The notes under the pieces were generated by a model that was not told the DNA's origin, did not search any database, and was given only the letters and a program-made list of their open reading frames with translations. The translations under genes and the position numbers were made by a program. From Trichobilharzia szidati (lineage: Eukaryota; Platyhelminthes; Trematoda; Strigeidida; Schistosomatidae): a DNA stretch of 64,000 bases. The DNA lies in assembly GCA_944472155.2 (NCBI GenBank), contig OX235272.1, positions 16,290,354-16,354,353 on the forward strand, in the 5' to 3' direction. Shown piece after piece: positions 11,171 to 22,599 of this stretch. Position 1 is the stretch's first letter, and each line of letters begins with the position of its first letter.

Positions 11171-12060
11171 GTAACAATAATAATAATTTGCTTTATTCCA
11201 AAACAGTACTTGTGATACAGAATGGGATTCTCAGCATTTTTACCACAGTATTGCATCCAGTTAGTGCATTATCAAGAAATAGAATTCTACATGGATTAAG
11301 GAAATCTCAGTTCATTATTAAAACAACACATTGGCATGTCGGTAGTAAAGCCAAAGTTGAACAGTGTTTAAAAGTGTTAGAAAAGTAGGTGCTATCATAT
11401 TTACTGGCGTAAACGAGAGAAAGAAACGAAGCAGCACATAACAGAAAAAGAAGAGAGAGAAAAGGAAAAGAAAGAAATAAAATGTTGTACTTATAAATGA
11501 TATGAGTTGGAAAGATGAGGTCCAGTTGTTCTACTGAGTATTAATTGAATTATAGGTGTCACGCCTAATGCTTTCTTTATCGCACAGAACACGAGCCAGG
11601 TAGGGAGGGTATGGTTGAGTTTTTGTACTTACTGGTGCGAGCATATGGTTTTCTATATAGGCTTCTGGTTTTGCCTGATGAGATGCAGGGGAAGATTTGT
11701 GAGTGAAGAGGGTGGTGTGAGTTAGATAAAATGGATTTGGCCCATTTTTCACATGAGTCCATATGCCTGTCAACCAGAATATTAACAAGCTGGCTACGTG
11801 GCACGTTGCTTACCCTGCTGACAACCTTTAACATCTTGCGTCATATGATGTTATAGTCTTTCTTCAGTAGCCCGGGAAAAACTAAGGGGGAGGGGATCAA
11901 TGGAGAATAATAGGCAGAATGCGAGAGTTAACGAATTGTAGGAGTAAGGGTTGGGTTATACCAAAATGTTTTAACTTCTTGATGTAGAAGGTAAGACGGA
12001 ATATTTTCTTAGAAATCGCCAAGATATGAGACAAGCAAAAGAGATCAGCAGATAGAATGA
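11171..12060 (-). mobile_element. CR1-clade (SR1-like) 3' end inserted in the PLE
   Basis: The minus strand encodes the C-terminal part of a CR1-like ORF2. Recognisable pieces are SHILAISKKIFRLTFYIKKL (12040-11960), LLQFVNSRILPI, KVVSRVSNVPRSQLVNILVD and YARTSKYKNSTIPSLPG (down to about 11600). The 3' UTR and the TAATAATAA-type tail end near 11171-11180. The same 3' end (attccaaaacagtacttgtga) is found at 25.06 kb. The element is 5' truncated at about 12060, where the host PLE resumes. Confidence 0.75.
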
Positions 12061-12575
12061 CGTCACATACATAGGGGGGATCCATCGACTTTTGCAAGGA
12101 AGGGCTTCAGGTCATATCCCTAAATGGTTTCAGATGTGAATCAAATCCCCTGAATCTGTTAATAGCGGAACAAGGACGACGTTGCTTCTTTATTGAAAAA
12201 TATATATCAAAGAGACAGGACATAAATATATGTTTACGACTGTTTTAAACCTATCTATAAGACGTATTCAAAAAGTTTTTACGGAAGCCCCAGAGAATAG
12301 GAAGAAGTATAAACAATTTGCCATCGCATTAAACCTTACTCGGCACACCTTGCTTTGATATCAGGAAAGATGTGCTATTATCTCCCTTCTTTGGTTTATC
12401 ATTTTCCATTGTCGTCTTGATCCCCAATATAGCCTTTGAACGTGATCCATGTTGGTTCTCCAACCCCTTAAAGCTGTATTATTCTTATATAAATACCTAT
12501 AAAAACCACATATGTAATCAGATTGTTCAAAATGCATTCCGCAAACACACATTTCATGATTCAGATAAAATTTTT
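12061..12575 (+). mobile_element. Penelope-like element, family 2, right half (GIY-YIG and 3' UTR)
   Basis: Resumes with HTYIGG (about 12063-12080) followed by SGHIPKWFQ and a region aligning with the C-terminal part of the 35.3 kb copy. The 3' UTR contains cagattgttcaaaatgc (about 12520-12537), matching 35760-35780. Frameshifts and stops are frequent. The UTR is interrupted by a SINE and continues at 12820-12890. Confidence 0.7.
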
Positions 12576-12818
12576 TAAATAGTTTTTTATTATTCGTTTA
12601 CGTTCTCCGTGGAAAATAGGGCTTCGAGCTAGAGGTTTGAAGTTTGTGTAGCAGAGTTCACTTTTACGGGATCCGGTTGCTGTCCTCAAGCCCAACCTTC
12701 CCTCTTTACCAGTCTTATTACTGGCTAAGCGAGGTAAAGGAGTGCGTCGGCCGGGTATCGAACCCCAGACGATGTGCATGGTCGGCGAGCGTCCTAACCG
12801 CTATGCCACCGACGCACA
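12576..12818 (-). mobile_element. tRNA-derived SINE (Sm-alpha-like) inserted in PLE 3' UTR
   Basis: Minus-strand copy. The head at the right end contains the B box (GGTTCGATACCC, one mismatch) and the acceptor segment gtgcgtcgg. The imperfect duplication ttcagataaaatt (12560-12572) and ttcagaaaaatta (12821-12833) fits a target-site duplication. The flanks rejoin into the PLE 3' UTR sequence seen at 35.80-35.85 kb. Confidence 0.75.
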
Positions 12819-13399
12819 CTTTCAGAAAAATTACGTCTACGAAATTCATTGAAAGAATTAACTGCTTCAAGTTATATTTCTGGTATTATTTTTTTCACTA
12901 AATGAATTTTTAAATCATATTTTACTTAGTTTTTCAATAATTATTATGCATTTATTTCAATTTCCTGTTCTCATTTCCTGTTGGGTTATGTTAAAAATTT
13001 TGCAAACATTTTTTATCGTTATTTTTCTGTCGTTTCTTTTTTTTTTTACCTCAAACATGTTATTCTTTAGTGGTGTAGTCAACAACCGGATTACTGCAAT
13101 TTCTTGTTAGGCATAAATTGTCACGTAATAATATTATTTCCCCTCTATTCATGGTCTAACCATCACCAAAACAACGTATAAAGATATAACCTCAATCATT
13201 CTACTCAGAAATATTCGATATTCATGGTATGTCATGTTAACTAGCACTTCTCCTCTGAGAATATTCTCTTCACGGATAAATATTTTCTTTAAAGATATAT
13301 CCTAGGAGGTCTACAGTCAAGAGTGTGTGTTCCTAAGTGTGGGATGTTCCTAAGACTGGGGTTCGTAGGGAGATGTTAACGGTGAGATTTTATCAAGGA

Positions 13400-13768
13400 G
13401 TTTGAGTGAGCAGCGCCTTCAAAAAAACTTTTAACACAGCTAGGTTATGCTGTACATTCACTAGCCAACCGATATTCAGTTCAAGAAATAAACCTTTTTC
13501 AGGCGTATTTACCAGTTTACGGTCTCCTGCAGAGCCATTTAAATTGAATATATACCATCTGACAAATTCATTCTTGAATTCTTCAATATCTCCTATTGTG
13601 GTTTGACAAAGTTCTTATTAGAGCTGCACTCAGCTCAATACCAGCTCATCTCTTTCACACCTGGCGTCAAGCTGACTCCTACAATGCCAATAAGGTGAAT
13701 AATGATGTTAAAATCGAACTTTCACATACTTTATGAATACGACCTTTACATACAGTAGAGGTAATTGA
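13400..13768 (+). mobile_element. Decayed Penelope-like fragment (linker and GIY-YIG remnant)
   Basis: Encodes SAFKKTFNTARLCCTFTSQP (from about 13409), resembling the segment just before the GIY-YIG domain in PLEs. A degraded stretch follows that includes IPAHLFHTWRQ, reminiscent of the conserved EHIPxWL region. It is divergent from the other PLE families here, and stops are present. The right end abuts an RTE tail at about 13770. Confidence 0.4.
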
Positions 13769-13771
13769 AAT

Positions 13772-14620
13772 TCATCCGTTATTATTATTGTTCCCTTGGG
13801 TTCCTAGTGGAACATAGGGCTTCAACTACACGTCTCCACTTGCTTCTGTCTTCTGATGTACTTTTCACTTGCATCCATGTTAGTCCATACTGTTTCAACT
13901 CTTCTTCACACGATCTCCTCCATGTCACTCTTGGACGTCCCACTCACCGCTTCCCTTTCAGGTTGCACTCGAGCAATGGCTTGTCTAGTGATGTCACTCA
14001 CTTGATGATTTGTTTTCTCAGAGTATGGCCAGCCAATCCATCTCCATTTCTTCCTGCCTGCCTATTTCTTTCACAATCGGTTCCTGCTGAGCTGGTTGGT
14101 TCGCTCATTGCCAGAGATCCCTCTCTGTTGCTCATATATTCTGGCCGGCCATCTGATCTTGAGTGGTATTGAGCGAAGACAACTAGCTGTTGATGAAGGT
14201 CTGCAGTTTGTTTGAGATGCTCTTTATGACGCGCAGTGCAAGTCTCTGATCCGTATAGTGAGTAACACTGACTGACTTGACATTGGAGTTGAAATTCGAG
14301 ATCTTATCTTCGTCTTGATGCTGAGTGCTGTTGACCTCCTCCACACAAACTTGAGAGTAGTGAAAGCTTGTCTTGCTTTTCCGATCCTCGCTGGTTTGAT
14401 ATCCTCGTCAGTTCCGCTGGCCTGTATTTGAAACGATGCTTCCCAGGTGGGTAGGTAAAAGAAGTTGTTTCTTTCAGTTTCTTTCCATTTATGCTGATTG
14501 TTGTCTGTTGTTGTTGTTCTTGTCCAGGAATCTTCATCACCTCTGTTTTCTCTATGTTCACTTGAAGTCCTATCTTCTCCGGATGCTTCTTTTGCCAACT
14601 TGTTGCTTTTGCAAGCGAAA
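13772..14620 (-). mobile_element. RTE element, A/B mosaic
   Basis: Minus-strand 3' part of an RTE element. The terminal ~200 bp (13775-13975) has the subfamily A 3' end (cccttgggttcctagtggaac). The rest, up to 14620, matches subfamily B: IEKTEVMKIPGQEQQQQTT, the KARQAFTTLK segment, ERTNSAG-type and WRWIG-type motifs. It is frameshifted and non-functional. Confidence 0.8.
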
Positions 14621-14965
14621 AGCAACAGATAGATAAATATTAGTATATAGCTGATGATGAAGAACTTACTGTTAATGAGCAAATTTCTAACTCAATTTGT
14701 TATTTTCTAGAGATCACTTAACTAAACCTGTTCTCTAAAGATTTCCTAATTCATATCTACTGCTCATCCTTCATTTGTGTTCCCCGTTCCCCTTGTTCCC
14801 CTCGGCTTCTTAAAAAAGACTATGTTAAGTTATACAGGACCATGAAAGCTGTAAGCAGTGTTAGTGATGTGCCTTTAATTCAAATAACTGATAAACGTTT
14901 TATTCTTGCAAGCAGTTAGTTAATATCATCTTGTTTGCTTTTGAACACCCTCTTTAGTTTCATAA
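14621..14965. other. No gene recognised
   Basis: AT-rich spacer. No motif or repeat was identified. Confidence 0.45.
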
Positions 14966-14969
14966 CTTC

Positions 14970-15390
14970 ATAAGGAGCGGACATCAGTTAGAGAGAACCA
15001 CATAAAAGTACTGGACATATGCTCCGTCCTACTTTGGGTTTCTTTTTCAGTATGCACTTACTTCCAGGGTGTGAACCCACGACCTTCCATTTATGAGGCG
15101 AGCTCGTAGAGCATCACGCCATTAGGATTTGATCTAATAACAGAGGTAGTTACCTGGGTGCCAGCTGGAAGTCGTGACCATTAGGATACAACAGGTCAGG
15201 TGTGAGGACAAATACGGCGTTACGACATTGACAAATGAATTGGCAGAAGTTGAAATTCACTGGCCATTGGATCGAATCCTAGTGACCTAATGAACTACGA
15301 CTTCAGCTTGTGTAAGTAAGGCCCTGTGGGTGAGTACGTACTGATTTAGAGTCCCAAACTAGAACGAAACAGCTGGATACTGAATATTAT
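14970..15390. repeat. tRNA-like repeat family 2, head-to-head pair
   Basis: A minus-strand copy (about 14977-15145) and a plus-strand copy (about 15160-15390) share a central region. The left arm has acatcagttagagagaacc and the gtgtgaacccacgacc B-box relic. The right arm has ggatcgaatcctagtg and gtcccaaactagaacgaaacagc. Both are diverged from the 27.8 and 53.5 kb copies. Confidence 0.55.
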
Positions 15391-16150
15391 TATCTAAATA
15401 AATAGACTTATGAATGCGTTTTTATGGTTCGTTGGAATAACAGAGAGTGGACCTTGGAAGCAGGAAAACATAACGCCTATTGGTAAATAAGGCAAATCGG
15501 ATAAAAAAGAAAAGACGTCCCGGAATAGACCTCTGTCAGGAATGATGACAGTCTCGAGAACGCGAAACCTGAAATCTGTTCATTCAAGTAATAAGCTCGA
15601 CGCCTAATTAATCTTCACTTTCAAAATTATACTACCTTGAGCTTATTCACTACAAAAAGATACACGTACATTTTTCAGAAAATTAGAATGGTTATAACTG
15701 CATGGAATAATTACGCGAGCTGGAATAAAATATTATCAACCGAAGTCTTAAAAATCTGTCCTATATTTTTTATTTCGTATATCTAGTATCACGTTTATAT
15801 TTTGACGTTACCTGACAGTTTGTTATGACAAAATGTTACATGTTCTACGTCAGACTCGGTGATTTTTTGTATTCCAACTAGAAATTTAACTTATTACAAG
15901 TTACTTACATTTGTAAAAACATGAAGTGTATGGCCAAAAATCTGGACCACCTAATCTATCTTTTGAAACCGTTTTACTTGGATCTATGCGTTTCCGGAGT
16001 GGAGTCCAATATTCCACTCAGTTGCATTGGCAGTCAATCATTACTGGTAGTCACTTGAGAGGAAGATATTCACAATTCTTCATCTTTCCTAGATTAAGTC
16101 GAGTATGACCAGACTGATGAAGAACACTGAATTAAATTGAATTATTTCGG
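15391..16150. other. No gene recognised
   Basis: AT-rich spacer. The short open frame near 15926-16108 has no recognisable domain. Confidence 0.45.
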
Positions 16151-16154
16151 ATTA

Positions 16155-17582
16155 CTACTGTTCGAAGGAGGGAAAGGTGCCTCCTGACTGGAGGAAAGGT
16201 TACCTCGTCAAACTGCCAAAGAAGGGTGACTTAGGACTCTGCAAGAAATTGCGAGGAATCATGCTTCTGTCAACGCCAAGTAAAATCCTGAGTCACATCA
16301 TCCTGGAGAGAATAAAGGACGCACTGGACAGGAAAGTCAAATCATGTTCTGACCAAATTGAAACTCTACGCATTATCATCGAACAAAGCATCGAATGGCA
16401 ATCAAACATCTACCTCAACTTCATTGACTTTGAGAAGGCCTTCGACAGAGTTGACCGCAAAGTAATTTGGAAACTACTCTTGTGCTACGGCATACATCAA
16501 ATATTCATCAACCCTATTCAACAGCTGTACGACAACGGCACATGTCAAGGGATCCACAACGGAAAACGCAGCGAGGAGTTTAGAGTAAACACAGGAGTCA
16601 GACAAGGGTGCTGATTATCACCAATGATATCCCTAATTGTGGTGGACTGGATTATGCATCAGACAGTGGGAAACGAGAAGACATGGATATCCTGGACCGA
16701 CGTGAAGAACCTAGAAGACCTGGATTTCGCGTGTGGATGATTTATGTTTGATGTCACACAAAATCGAAGACTTACAGGCGAAAACCGACAAAGTGGTCGA
16801 TGAAGCAGCCGGTGAAGACAGGACCCCAAGTGAACATAGACAAGATGGAGGTTATGAAAATAAACAACCAACCAACAACAACAACGGCAGAATCATCCAG
16901 CTCCAATCACCATCAACGGGAGGGATTTGAAAGAGGTTACTTCGTTCACTTATCTAGGGAGCATTGTCTCAACTACAGGCAGTTGGAAGAGACGAGGATG
17001 TCAAATCGAGAATCGGGAAGGCCAGAAACATATTCATCAACCTCAAACCAATCTGGAAATATTCGTCAATCAACCCAGCCAGCATCAACAACAAAATTCG
17101 GATTTTCAATACAAACGTCAAGTCAGTCAGTTCTTCTATACGGATGGATCAGAAACTTGGCGAATGGGTCACAAAGAATGAGTATTTCCAACAGCCTGTT
17201 GCAGACCTTTATCAACAGCTGTCTTCATTCTTTACTGAAGATCAGATGCTCAGAAAGAATCACCCATAAGGAATTATGGGAACGAACAAAACAAGAACCA
17301 ATCGCCCAACGAATATGCAGGAGACAGTGGAGATGGATTGGACACTCGCTGAGTAGGCCACTCGGTGACATCACTTGTCAGGCCAGTGCTCGAGTGGAAC
17401 CTGATAGGGAAGCGGCGAATGGGACATCCGAGGGGTGACATGGAGGAGATTGTGTGAAGAGGAGTTGAAACAGTATGGATTGACATGGACGCAGGTGAAA
17501 ATTGCAGCAGAAGACAGAAACAAGTGGAGACGTGTATTTGAACTCCTATGTTCTACTAAGAACCTAAGGGAACAATAATAAT
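16155..17582 (+). mobile_element. RTE (SR2-like) subfamily A, longest copy in window
   Basis: Starts in the RT with PPDWRKGYLVKLPKKGD (16177 on) and ILSHIILERIKDAL, then FIDFEKAFDRVDRKVIWKLL (motif A, about 16420-16480) and NTGVRQGC (motif B, about 16588-16611). The segment between the ERIKDAL and SCSDQI motifs is shorter than in the 38.8 kb copy, so an internal deletion is likely. Motif C at 16723-16740 has the shared 4-nt insertion. The rest includes VTSFTYLGSIVSTTG, a KIRCSERI-type segment, CRRQWRWIGHSL and the aagggaacaataataata end. Several frameshifts are present, so it is a pseudogene. Confidence 0.85.
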
Positions 17583-17689
17583 AATACAGTTCAAAACTGC
17601 ATGAAAACTAGTGGCACAATTTTGAAAAGTGAATGTAAACTGACCACATATGAAGATAATGTGTGTATTGAAGTTCTCCTTAACATATA

Positions 17690-18060
17690 TATCCAATTCA
17701 CCCTTTCATTTCCCTCTACATATATTTTTCGGCAATGGATTCTTAGTCCGTTCACTGCCAAAGCTACTTGTTGCGTATTCTGTCTAGCTAGCCATCTGAT
17801 CCCCAGTATCGATAGAAGAAGGTGGCTACTTCTGAAATTCTTTAGTAGCTTGATTAAAATGATCTTAGTGGAGAGTGACACAAGTCTGTGAATAATATAG
17901 AAGGAACTTTCTCTATCTCCGCAATGAGTTCAGAACAGTGAATACCTGTCTTACTACCCTGATAAAAAATCCTGGTTAGCTCTTGCATTCTCATTCACGG
18001 TGTCTGTAGCTGAAATGATACAGTACCACTGACAGCATACTAATGATTAGTTTGCTGTGA
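17690..18060 (-). mobile_element. Possible old RTE remnant
   Basis: The minus strand encodes HLLLSILGIRWLARQNTQQ (about 17845-17790), resembling the INSCLRSILKIRWPAR segment of the RTE C-terminus. The flanks are too decayed to extend the match. Chance resemblance cannot be excluded. Confidence 0.3.
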
Positions 18061-18144
18061 ATTAAATGGCATATACTCATAACTCAAAGGTATTTCAGTG
18101 AAGTGAATATCACCAGCCTTAATTCGGATTATTATATTATTATT

Positions 18145-18990
18145 ATTGTTTGCTTTAATTCCTAGAGGAACATAGGACTTTAGCCATGCGTCTCCAATGC
18201 CTTCGGTTCTCTGCTACAGTCTTCACCTCGCTCCAATTCTGCCAACACGTTTTCATCTCCTCTTCACATCATCTCCTCCAAGTCATCCACCCTCGAACTG
18301 ACCACCAACTCGCCGCTTCCCTGTCAGTCGGGTTCCATTCGAGCAATGGCTTGTCTAGTGATGTCACTCACTTGATGGTTTGTTTCCTCAGAGTACGGCG
18401 AGCCAATCCATCTCCATTTCTTCCTGCCTATTTCTTTCACAATCCGTTCCTGCTGAGTTGGTTCGCTCATTGCCAGAGATCCCTCTCTGTTGCTGATCTT
18501 TTCTGGCCGGCCATCTGATCTTGAGTGGTATTGAGCGAAGACAACTAGCTGTTGATGAAGGTGTGTAGTTTGTTTGAGATGCTGTTGATGACGCGCAGTG
18601 CAAGTCTCTGATCCGTATAGTGAGTAGCACTGACTAGCCTTACATTGGAGTTGAAAATCCGGATCTTATCTTCGTTTTGATGCTGAGTAGGGCTGTTGAC
18701 CTCCTCCACACAGACTTGAGAGTAGTGTGAGCTTGTCTTGCTTTTCCGATCCTCGCTGCTTTGATATCCTCGTCAGTTCCGTTCTCCTGTAGTTGAAACG
18801 ATGCTTCCCAGGTTGGTAGGTAGAGGAGGTTGTTTCTTTCAGGTTCCTTCCATTTATGCTGATCGTTGTCTGTTGTTGTCGTTCTTGTCCAGGAATCTTC
18901 ATTACCTCTGTTTTCTCTATGTTCACCTGAAGTCCTATCTTCTTCGGATGCTTCTTTTGCCAACTTGTTGCTTTTCGCTTGCAAAGCGAA
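18145..18990 (-). mobile_element. RTE subfamily B, 3' part
   Basis: Minus-strand subfamily B copy. It runs from an AKRKATSWQ-like segment (about 18980) through VNIEKTEVMKIPGQERQQQT, RNLKETTSSTYQ, IGKARQAHTTLKSVWR, SIPLKIRWPARKDQQQ and an EEMEMDWLA segment to the B-type 3' end. That end reads, inverted, gctttaattcctagaggaac near 18152-18172. It has several frameshifts and is 5' truncated just after the FADD region. Confidence 0.85.
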
Positions 18991-20220
18991 TTCAAATAAT
19001 AAGGGTTAAAGCATGTCTAATAATGGTTGAAATGTTAAGAGACTGATATTTTGTTCCCTATTCGCACCGTCAAATTAAAACACTTACAATAAGTTTCCCT
19101 AACAAATATTCATCGCTACCTCTTCTTTGATGAACAGTAAAACAACTTCAAATCGTCAATTAAAACATATTTCAAAATGCACAGTATGAATAAAAAAACC
19201 CAAACCAAAAAACCCATTGAAATTTAAATGATGCATCAATTTTGCTGTCTGTAATGATCAGATCATGAATTTTATCAAGAAAAATACAAAAAGGAAGGCA
19301 TCTAGTCAAAACGTTTTTGGCGAGGATTCAGTGTATTCAATAGAGCTCAGAAAAAAAGAAAAATCGAAACGACACTCCTTCAAAATAAGCTGACTGCAAC
19401 GAATTCACACCCAACAAAGATGAATAGTGAAAAGAGAGAGTGTGTGCTTTTTCCAGTAAAAGAAAACATTGAGAGAACAAGAAAATATTCTTTACATTAT
19501 AACTGCCTGCATTGTGTTAACAGTAGGAGGCACATTTATTTGACTGAAAGGAATATAAAACAATTGAAAGGTTGGTTAGTGAAGTGTAGGAAAATAAATC
19601 TACTCTTCCAAAGTTATAATGCTAAAGTATGTGTTAGAATTTTGATTTCTGCACATTTTTAATGTTTAAAAAAAGAAGTATTTTTTCATGCAATACATGT
19701 CATTCTACTGTAATATCTTCTGTAGTTTTGACAGGCTGAAAAGAATTCAAATTTTGCGCTTTTCGAGGGCTATTCAAATCATTTCAAGGTTAATTTTGTC
19801 ATGAACTGACATCTGGAAGAATCAATATCGTGAATTTCATAGACGATTTCTTAAGCTGGTAGAAATCATTCTTTTGGTTATGAAGTAAACCGCTGTCGAT
19901 GAGTTTGGTCAGCCGTGAGTCGCTAAACTGCTAACGGGGTAACTAGATAGTCAATGAGATCATCTCTTATTCTGAAAGTCTTAAGTTTAATTTCTGTTGA
20001 GGAGTAACACGGTAAGATGAAATGGCTACTAACTGCTTCAGCTGATGTCTCTTGTAGGGAGGATCCATCATGAAGCTAAAAGAAGCTTAAGAATAGGCCA
20101 CACTGTGTTCGTTTTTACACAAAAGTAGTTCGAAAAATTTTTATGGTAACCGCTTCTGCCGTAGATGAGTTTTGTACTTACAGTGCTCGTGATTTTAGAA
20201 CCGAAAGTCGACAACATTTT
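18991..20220. other. No gene recognised
   Basis: AT-rich interval of about 1.2 kb. The 80-residue open frame near 19420-19662 starts with an ATG but lacks a family motif and splice context, so I do not call it a gene. Confidence 0.45.
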
Positions 20221-20222
20221 CT

Positions 20223-20477
20223 TTTCTATCATTTTTATTCCTTCACGTTCCCAGTGGAACATAGGGCTGCAAGCTAGTGACTTGAAGTTTCTGTATCAGT
20301 GTTCAATTTTTACAGAATAGGGTTGCTAGCCTCATGCCCAACCTTTCCTCTTTACCAGCTTTATTTCTGGCTTAGCGAGGTAAAGGAGTTCGTCGGCCGG
20401 GTATCGAACCCCGGACCATGTGCATGGTCGGCGAGCGTCCTAACCGCTATGTCACCGACGCACTATTTCTATCATTT
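20223..20477 (-). mobile_element. tRNA-derived SINE (Sm-alpha-like) with 12-bp target-site duplication
   Basis: Minus-strand copy with a B box (GGTTCGATACCC), an A-box region (tagcggttaggacgctc) and a gcgtcgg acceptor segment at the right end. A perfect 12-bp repeat, TTTCTATCATTT, occurs at 20223-20234 and 20466-20477. The 3' body reads, inverted, ccttcacgttcccagtggaac. Confidence 0.85.
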
Positions 20478-20814
20478 CTCTATTAAAAATAGGCTGCTTC
20501 ACTATTCTTTTTAAGCACTGTGATTCGAGGCATTTCCCAGTTGGTGGGAATACATGTCACAAAATTCAGTCAGGCTTGTTTTACTAACAATTTTCAGCCG
20601 AGGTGAGCTTGTTTTATCAACATTTCAGTTTATTAAGATTTGTCTGATTTCAAGGCGAAAATCATCATCGCATAAATAACATAAGGGTAAGTATATCAGT
20701 CAGTATCCTGGGATTATCAAACTGCTGAACTATTCGAGTAAAGGATTCATAACTTTCTTTCACGCATGATCAGATTACTTTCACGTGTTGTGTTTGCAGG
20801 GATATTTTGTTTGT

Positions 20815-21445
20815 TTGTTGTTCCCTTGGGTTCCTAGTGGAATATAGGGCTTCAACTACACATCTCCACTTGCTTCTGTCTTCTGGTGTACTTTTCACTT
20901 GCATCCATGTTAGTCCATACTGTTTCAACTCCTCTTCACACGATCTCCTTCATGTCACCCTTGCACTGACGTCCCACTCGCCGCTTCTTTTTCGGGTTCC
21001 ACTCAAGCGTTGGCCTGACTCACGATGTCACCCAATGGCCTCCTCATCGAGTGTCCAATCCATCTCTCCTTTCTCCTGAATATTTGTTGAGCGATTGGTT
21101 CTTGTTTCATTTGTTTGTTCCCATAGTTTCTTGTTGGTGATTCCTTCCGGCCATCTGATCTTCAATACAGAACGAAGACAGCTGTTGATAAATGTCTGCA
21201 ACAGGCTGTTGGAAATATTCTTTGTGACCCACCCGCCAAGTGTCTGATCCATCCGTATCGAAGAACTGACTGAATTGACGTTTGTATTGAAAATCCGAAT
21301 TTTCTTGTTGATGTTGAGGAGTGACAGCGGAAGATTTCCAGATTGGTTTCAGGTTGATGAATGTGTTTCTCGCCTTCTCGATTCTCGATTTGACATCCTC
21401 GTCCGTTCCTTCTGTGGATGTCAGGGGTATGACTGATTTTAAATT
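20815..21445 (-). mobile_element. RTE subfamily A, 3' part
   Basis: Minus-strand A copy. Its 3' end lies at about 20817 (inverted cccttgggttcctagtgga). Upstream pieces include the FSIQTSIQSVLRYGWIR segment and KIRWPEGITNKKLWEQT. A divergent 5' part reaches about 21440 (GRGCQIENREGEKHI). It is frameshifted and 5' truncated before the FADD region. Confidence 0.8.
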
Positions 21446-21524
21446 CTATCACGAGATGACTTCATTCAAAGAACTGTCAGAAACTAGGGAATCCTCATCG
21501 GTGCAGGCTTATAAATGAACCACA

Positions 21525-21740
21525 CATGGAGGTGGCCTCGTTGTTCATTCATCTTATGGTATGCGATCCAGTAGCCTATGAATTCCAGCTCCAACTAATT
21601 TTCGGAATAGACACCGCAATCGCCAGCCAATGTCACTGATGAGCATTTGTCCTAACACTCAACTTAACGTTGCCTGCTTGTCGTGACTTCTCACTAGAAC
21701 TTCAAGCAATTCCATCTTGGGATCATTCAGGAGGAGCTCT
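21525..21740 (-). repeat. tRNA-like repeat family 2, partial copy
   Basis: Contains the part of family 2 beyond its tRNA-like block: gccaatgtcactgatgagc and gtcgtgacttctcactagaac (about 21680-21700). These are shared with 7.4 and 53.8 kb. The tRNA-like block itself is poorly preserved. Confidence 0.5.
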
Positions 21741-22190
21741 AGACTAAGAAGAAACATCAGTCTAATCCATTCTAGTTTATTCAGTGATTGTTTAACTGAA
21801 GTTGGTGCGTGATCGAACCTCAAAAATCAACCTAATCAACCTAAGTTTAACTTTACTCACCTAACGTCATCCTGGTTATTTTCTGCCGTATATATCAAAA
21901 AATATCCAATAATTCTGTCTTATTCCATTTGGCATTATTTGCCAGTTTCTGTCTTTTTCATTCTAACAATAATTATTAAAATGTCGGCAAAAAGAAATAT
22001 GACGAAATAAAAATACATTCAGATATACAGGAAATATTTCATTTTACTATTTTCACTGTCTATAAATTCATTTTATGCGCTTAATGCCTTTCAAATTTGA
22101 GATTAATAACTCCAGTGTAGTGTTTTTTAAAGTTGAACCTCGTAATATTAGTTAACTGATCTATACAGGTATTTGATTCCTTCCTGACAA
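21741..22190. other. No gene recognised
   Basis: AT-rich spacer. No repeat or coding motif was recognised. Confidence 0.45.
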
Positions 22191-22194
22191 TTAT

Positions 22195-22375
22195 CATTAT
22201 TATTGTTCCCTTTAATTCCTAGAGGAACATAGGGCTTCAGCCGTGCGTCTCCATTGCGTCCGGTTCTCTGCTAGAGTTTTCACCTGGCTCCAAATCTGCC
22301 CGCACCTTTTCATATCCTCTTCACATGACCTCCTCCAAGTCACCCACCCTCGCACTGACGACCAACTCGCCGCTT
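22195..22375 (-). mobile_element. RTE subfamily B, 3'-terminal fragment
   Basis: The last ~180 bp of subfamily B inverted (ccctttaattcctagaggaacatagggc). It ends abruptly at about 22375 at cgccgctt. It is head-to-head with the next B copy; each has its own 3' tail at its outer end. Confidence 0.8.
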
Positions 22376-22599
22376 ATTCATTATTTAGGGATTTCAAATA
22401 TCTTACACATAATGTTAAGAATCAAATGAAAACAGGTAAAAAATCATAAAACAACTGTGAGTCTTAGCCTTAGAATGATGTTTCAAATACTTTTTTATTT
22501 TCTTCTCCCTTCTATCTGTTTTTTGTAATCAATTCGGCGCAATTCATATCATGATAAAAGGGGTTAACCTCAGAAAAATCCCTCGTCTTTTCTAATTGT

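Noticed and set aside
15926..16108. Possible short gene upstream of the RTE-A copy
   Set aside because: No domain, no splice context, and the composition is that of surrounding non-coding DNA.
17601..17891. Overlapping 96-residue open frames on both strands
   Set aside because: The only recognisable piece is an RTE-like KIRWPAR relic on the minus strand; the plus-strand frame is its shadow.
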